Source of the DNA: Clostridium hydrogeniformans DSM 21757
Lineage (GTDB): Bacteria; Bacillota; Clostridia; Clostridiales; Clostridiaceae
Assembly (NCBI RefSeq): GCF_000686705.1
Contig: NZ_KK366004.1
Location: 304,084-368,083, forward strand
Reading direction: 5' to 3'
DNA: 64,000 nt
Shown here: piece by piece, positions 60,409 to 64,000 of the stretch
Numbering within the stretch: position 1 is the stretch's first letter
How the letters are laid out: the number at the start of each line of letters is the position of its first letter
Translations under genes and position numbers: made by a program
The notes under the pieces: generated by a model
Seen by the model: only the letters and a program-made list of their open reading frames with translations
What the model was told of the DNA's origin: nothing
The model's database searches: none

Positions 60409-60762
60409 ATGGAAGTTACAAGAATAGGTCAAGGAGGACCAATGGCTTTAAATACTGCATCAGAAGGAAATGACCTAAGAGAAAATGAAGGCAAAATAGC
60501 CATAAAAGAAGAAAATATTATTAAAAGTGATGTTTCTAAGGAAGAAGTTATAAAGTCTGTAGATAAATTAAATAGGTTTTTAAAAGATGAAAACCTAAAG
60601 GTTGTTTATGAGAATCATGAAAAATTTAAAAACTCAATTATGGTAAAAATAATAAATGAAGATACCAAGGAGGTTGTAATGGAAATACCTCCTAAAAAGA
60701 TAGTGGATATGGTAGCAAAAATGTGTGAGATGGTAGGTATTCTTATAGATAAGAAAGCTTAA
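60409..60762 (+). CDS. flaG: flagellar protein FlaG
   Basis: 117 residues. Disordered N-terminus, then the FlaG domain (VDKLNRFLKDENLKVVYENHE then VMVEIP-type strand EVVMEIPPKKIVDM). Associated with filament length control. GGGGTG lies 6 nt before the ATG. The 66 nt after csrA contain a small TTTAC/GTAAA hairpin; no second promoter recognised. Confidence 0.9.
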   Translation: MEVTRIGQGGPMALNTASEGNDLRENEGKIAIKEENIIKSDVSKEEVIKSVDKLNRFLKDENLKVVYENHEKFKNSIMVKIINEDTKEVVMEIPPKKIVDMVAKMCEMVGILIDKKA

Positions 60763-61030
60763 TATACACACCTTAAAGAACCCTATTAAGTAAAAAGGTA
60801 AGCTAAGACATATAGATGTTATATGTGATAAAGTAATATTTATAATTCATTAAAATTTAAGCATTTAAGATACTAAATTTTAGTACTTAGTTATAAATGT
60901 GAATAATTTTATTAAGTGAATCTATATGTGAAAATTTGTAGAAATTTAATATAATAATATAAATAGATAATATGTTTTAGCATAAGAATTTTCTTAGAGT
61001 TCTTATTTAAGATATGGAGGGTTTATTAAA

Positions 61031-61414
61031 ATGATGTATGGTAATAAGGCTTATAATGCCTATAAAAATAATAGCGTAAACCACGCTTCAAAGGATCAGC
61101 TTCTTATAATGCTTGTAGATGGAGCTGTTAAATATTCAAAGATGGGTAGACAAGCTATCCTAGATAAGGATTCTAAAAAAGCTCATGAGAGCTTAATAAG
61201 AACTCAAGATATATTTATAGAACTTATGGCTACACTAGATACCTCAGCAGGGGAGTGGGCAAGTCAAATATTTTCTATATATGAGTTTATAAATAATAGA
61301 TTAGTTGAGGCTAACATAAAGAAAAGTGTAGAGATTATGGATGAAATAATACCACTTATAGAAGAAATAAGAGATACTTGGCATGCTGCAACAAAACTTG
61401 CCAAGGCTAAGTAA
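61031..61414 (+). CDS. fliS: flagellin export chaperone FliS
   Basis: 127 residues, all helical: AYKNNSVNHASKDQLLIMLVDGAVKY and a late LIEEIRDTWHAATK. Prevents premature flagellin polymerisation. The 268-nt gap before it is AT-rich; I see no sigma-28 match there. GGAGGG lies about 10 nt from the ATG. Confidence 0.94.
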   Translation: MMYGNKAYNAYKNNSVNHASKDQLLIMLVDGAVKYSKMGRQAILDKDSKKAHESLIRTQDIFIELMATLDTSAGEWASQIFSIYEFINNRLVEANIKKSVEIMDEIIPLIEEIRDTWHAATKLAKAK

Positions 61415-61521
61415 TATGGGTGACGATCTAATTCTTTAATATATAAGTAGGGGAGGAAATACCTCTAAACACAAGTAGTTTTAGAAGTACTTTCTAAAAA
61501 TTAAGTTAGGAGGGGGATATA

Positions 61522-63480
61522 ATGAATATTTCTCCAAATAGAGTCACAGGCCTTGCAACAGGCATGGATACAGATAATATGATAAAACAAATGATGAAGC
61601 CATATGTAATGAGGGTGGATAGACAAAAACAACAAAGGGATATGTCAGTGTGGCAACAAGATCTTATGAGGGGAATAACTAAAAATGTTAGAGATCTTTA
61701 TAATAAGTATCTTGATGTTATGTCAAAAGATAATATATTATCTTCGAAAAATCTTTCAAGTTCTACAACTATAGTGGATAAATCTTCAATTGCAGATATA
61801 ACAAGCTTTACCGGAGCAAAGCCAGGTACTTATGGGCTAAAAGTAAATAAATTAGCTACTTCCGCTAAGATAACATCAGGACAGTTAGATGAAGGTTTGG
61901 ATACAAAACTTAATCTAGCTAGTGATACAACGCTTACTTTTAAGGTTGGAAATAAAGTTCGGGAAGTAATTATAAAAAAGGATTCCAATTTAGGGGATTT
62001 AGTATCTCAAGTAAATAGTCAGTTAAAAGAATTAGGGGTGAAAGCTAGTTATAGTTCCTTTACCAAACAGTTAACTATTGAGAATTCCAAAACTGGAACT
62101 AATAGTTTATTAGAGGTAGATGGATTAAATAGCATTATTTCCTCTAAGGGAAAAGTATTTGGAGATTTAACTAGTAGTACTAATTATGGAGAGATAGATC
62201 TTCTACAACTGATTGATGATAATATGAGTCTAAAGGCATTAAAAGATAAAACTTTAAATATTGAGGGGAAGGAAGTAAAAATAGAAGAAACTGATAATTT
62301 ATCAGATCTTTTAAATAAAATAAATGCAGAAGCAAAAGAGCCAGTAAAAATAGAGAATGGAAAAATTGTTGTAGGAAAAGATGTAAAGTTAGATTTAAGA
62401 GAAGCATTAAATGGTGAAACTTCATTAAAAAATATAGCAGGTAAAAATCTTACAATAGGAAGTTCCACAATAACCATAGATTCCTCAGATACTATAACAT
62501 CATTAAGTGAAAAAATTAAAAATATAACTGGAAAAGATGTAATTAATAATTCAGGAAAATTATCCTTTGGAACAGGTACTGAAAGTAATATAATCTTTGA
62601 TGGAGGTGGCTTTGTTAAATCAAGTTACGGAGAAATTAGGGGAGAAAATTCATCTTACTCTGTAATTATTCCAAATACAACAACTCCAATAACCATGGAA
62701 AGTGAGACTAATAATTTTGTAGTGGATAATATTAATTTTAACTTTAATGGAATAGGAGAAACTTCATTTACTGTAAAAAATGATACTTCTAAGACAGTAG
62801 ATAAAATAAAAGGTTTTGTTGAGGAATATAACAAAATAATAGGAGACGTTAGTAAAAAGATTTCAGAAAAGAAAAATTATAAGTATCTTCCTCTTACAGA
62901 AGAGCAGAAAAAGGAAATGAAAGAGGATGATGTTAAAAAATGGGAATCTAAGGGCAAAGAGGGGCTCTTAAGAAATGAAAGTGTCTTAAGAGATATGTTA
63001 CTTGAATTAAGAGAGGCCATAATAAAGCCAGTGGAAGGAAGTAATTTAAACCTTAGAGCTATAGGGATAGATACAAGTAGTAATATGGAAAAAAGTGGTC
63101 AATTGGTTATAGATGAAGAGAAGTTAACTAAAGCATTAGAGAATGATGGTCAAGAGGTTATGAAGCTTCTTTCAGCAGGTGGAAAAGAAGTGGAATCTCA
63201 AGGGATTTTCACAAGATTTAAAGAGGTTTTTAGAAAAAATGCAATAAACTATGATGGTCCTCTTTTAAAAAAAGCAGGATATGAAGGAACCTTATCTGAA
63301 ATAAAAAATACATTAACAGAAAACATATTAAAGAAGGATAAGCTTATAAAAGAAATGGAAAATAATCTTGTAGAAAGAGAAAATAAGCTTTATTTAAAAT
63401 TTGCAAGGCTTGAAAAGGCTATGAATGCCGCTAATGCTCAGCAAGGATGGCTTATGCAACAGTTTGGTGGTGGAAGGTAG
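61522..63480 (+). CDS. fliD: flagellar cap protein FliD
   Basis: 652 residues. Conserved N-terminus (RVTGLATGMDTDNMIKQMM) and C-terminus (LYLKFARLEKAMNAANAQQGWLMQQFGGG) enclose variable domains with FliD-type folds such as KLATSAKITSGQL. Caps the growing filament. AGGAGGGGG precedes the ATG; a TTTTAGAA/TTCTAAAA hairpin lies just upstream (61479-61499). Confidence 0.95.
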   Translation: MNISPNRVTGLATGMDTDNMIKQMMKPYVMRVDRQKQQRDMSVWQQDLMRGITKNVRDLYNKYLDVMSKDNILSSKNLSSSTTIVDKSSIADITSFTGAKPGTYGLKVNKLATSAKITSGQLDEGLDTKLNLASDTTLTFKVGNKVREVIIKKDSNLGDLVSQVNSQLKELGVKASYSSFTKQLTIENSKTGTNSLLEVDGLNSIISSKGKVFGDLTSSTNYGEIDLLQLIDDNMSLKALKDKTLNIEGKEVKIEETDNLSDLLNKINAEAKEPVKIENGKIVVGKDVKLDLREALNGETSLKNIAGKNLTIGSSTITIDSSDTITSLSEKIKNITGKDVINNSGKLSFGTGTESNIIFDGGGFVKSSYGEIRGENSSYSVIIPNTTTPITMESETNNFVVDNINFNFNGIGETSFTVKNDTSKTVDKIKGFVEEYNKIIGDVSKKISEKKNYKYLPLTEEQKKEMKEDDVKKWESKGKEGLLRNESVLRDMLLELREAIIKPVEGSNLNLRAIGIDTSSNMEKSGQLVIDEEKLTKALENDGQEVMKLLSAGGKEVESQGIFTRFKEVFRKNAINYDGPLLKKAGYEGTLSEIKNTLTENILKKDKLIKEMENNLVERENKLYLKFARLEKAMNAANAQQGWLMQQFGGGR

Positions 63481-63818
63481 TGGAGGATTTAAGGAAGAAC
63501 CTTAAGGAGTATAAGGAACTTACTGAAAATCTTATCTTATTACTAGAAAAAGAAGATATAGAATCTTTAGAAAAATCTTTGGATCTAAGAAAAGAAGTTA
63601 TAAATAATATAAATAAATTATCTTTAGAAAACAATGATTTTAAATTAATAATAAATGAACTTAACTTATTATCTTTAGAGGAAAACTTTAATAAAAAATT
63701 AAAGGAAGCTATGGATAGAACAAAGAAAGAACTTTTAGAAGTGAAAAAAGGGAAGCAAGCTAATAAAGGTTATAATAGAAGCTTTCTTAATACATCTATA
63801 TTAAATAAAAAAATATAA
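63480..63818 (+). CDS. small coiled-coil protein, FliT-like flagellar chaperone
   Basis: 112 residues, helical and charged (LRKNLKEYKELTENLILLLEKEDIESLEKSLDLRKEVI), the size and pattern of FliT-type export chaperones that pair with FliD. The GTG start at 63480 overlaps the fliD stop codon, with GGTGG 9 nt upstream within fliD. Position right after fliD, as in other Firmicutes, supports the call; sequence conservation in this family is poor. Confidence 0.65.
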   Translation: MEDLRKNLKEYKELTENLILLLEKEDIESLEKSLDLRKEVINNINKLSLENNDFKLIINELNLLSLEENFNKKLKEAMDRTKKELLEVKKGKQANKGYNRSFLNTSILNKKI

Positions 63819-63836
63819 AAAATTTTTCTGAAAAAC

Positions 63837-63863
63837 TAAAGTAGTTTCTAAATGTTACGATTA
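63837..63863 (+). promoter_or_regulatory. sigma-28-like promoter of flagellin
   Basis: TAAA (63837-63840), 15 nt, then TACGATTA, which keeps the CGAT core of the -10. Weaker match than the flgM promoter but at the right place, about 65 nt before the flagellin start. Confidence 0.5.
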
Positions 63864-63878
63864 ATATGTTATAAGGTT

Positions 63879-63920
63879 CCACAAGGATGTGGTTCTAAAA
63901 ATTTAAAAATTCAAGGAGGA
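63879..63920 (+). promoter_or_regulatory. CsrA-binding hairpin and Shine-Dalgarno site in flagellin leader
   Basis: CCAC/GTGG (63879-63882, 63889-63892) presents AAGGAT in its loop; the whole reads ACAAGGATGT (63881-63890), matching the ACARGGAUGU core of the CsrA consensus. A second GGA site is the AAGGAGGA Shine-Dalgarno (63913-63920). The pair matches the two-site design of the B. subtilis hag leader. Confidence 0.75.
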
Positions 63921-63927
63921 AAACACA

Positions 63928-64000
63928 ATGATAATTAATCACAATATGAACGCTATGAATGCTCATAGAAATATGGGAATAAACACAGTTAATTCTGGAA
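63928..64000 (+). CDS. flagellin, 5' part only
   Basis: The first 24 codons, cut by the right edge. The peptide MIINHNMNAMNAHRNMGINT is the highly conserved flagellin D0 start. AAGGAGGA lies 7 nt before the ATG. It is the main filament subunit, exported by the type III apparatus with FliS as chaperone, and the likely target of CsrA repression. Confidence 0.93.
   Translation, partial: MIINHNMNAMNAHRNMGINTVNSG

Noticed and set aside
1..64000. tRNA or rRNA genes, insertion sequences, prophage genes and CRISPR arrays
   Set aside because: I saw no cloverleaf or T-loop pattern, no transposase, integrase or phage protein, and no regularly spaced repeats.

Overview
The window is AT-rich chromosomal DNA of an anaerobic, motile, low-GC Firmicute, almost certainly a Clostridium (Clostridiaceae). 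The evidence is the base composition, strong GGAGG ribosome binding sites with frequent TTG/GTG starts, a single-chain pyruvate:ferredoxin oxidoreductase, FliY/CheC/CheD-type chemotaxis, and the FliW-CsrA-flagellin circuit. I cannot name the species. I see no insertion sequence, prophage, CRISPR array, tRNA or rRNA.

Layout. 1-9.5 kb: a partial PlsC-like acyltransferase, a P-loop protein of the PEPCK/HPr-kinase type, small membrane proteins, a lipoprotein, an Lrp regulator, a PHP-domain protein and a large AraC regulator. Most are single genes separated by hairpin terminators, several shared by convergent neighbours. 9.7-21 kb: a MATE transporter, a GC-richer hairpin cluster with no gene, an unusual 832-residue protein with a sigma-70 region 4-like HTH, an ArsR-type regulator convergent with a BmrC/BmrD-like ABC exporter pair, and a membrane glycosyltransferase. 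21-39 kb: housekeeping genes (mnmH, parE-parC, a DJ-1 protein, a YtrA-type GntR/ABC operon, an M16 peptidase, recJ, a PAS histidine kinase, murG, a beta-CASP nuclease). 39-45.8 kb: nifJ (PFOR) behind a structured leader, a Cys/His-rich DUF1292 protein, a HAD phosphatase, a class IV aminotransferase and a candidate structured RNA.

45.8-64 kb is a motility island in two blocks. The first is a tight operon: FapA-like protein, cheW, cheD, cheB, cheR, cheA, cheC, cheY, cheW, fliM, fliY, closed by a terminator. The second starts at a good sigma-28 promoter: flgM, flgN, flgK, flgL, fliW, csrA, flaG, fliS, fliD, a FliT-like gene, then the first 24 codons of flagellin. The genes form a coherent control loop. 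FlgM restrains sigma-28 until the hook is finished. FlgN, FliS and the FliT-like protein chaperone the late substrates. FliW titrates CsrA, whose likely target, an ACAAGGATGT hairpin, lies in the flagellin leader at the window's right edge.

The most interesting non-coding signals are: a compact set of abutting helices with a three-way junction and terminator directly upstream of nifJ; a 111-nt long hairpin with a symmetric 11x11 internal bubble before the che operon; a GC-rich hairpin group after the MATE gene; and a hairpin between the Shine-Dalgarno sequence and start codon of the DUF1292 gene. All are read by eye and need folding and covariation tests.
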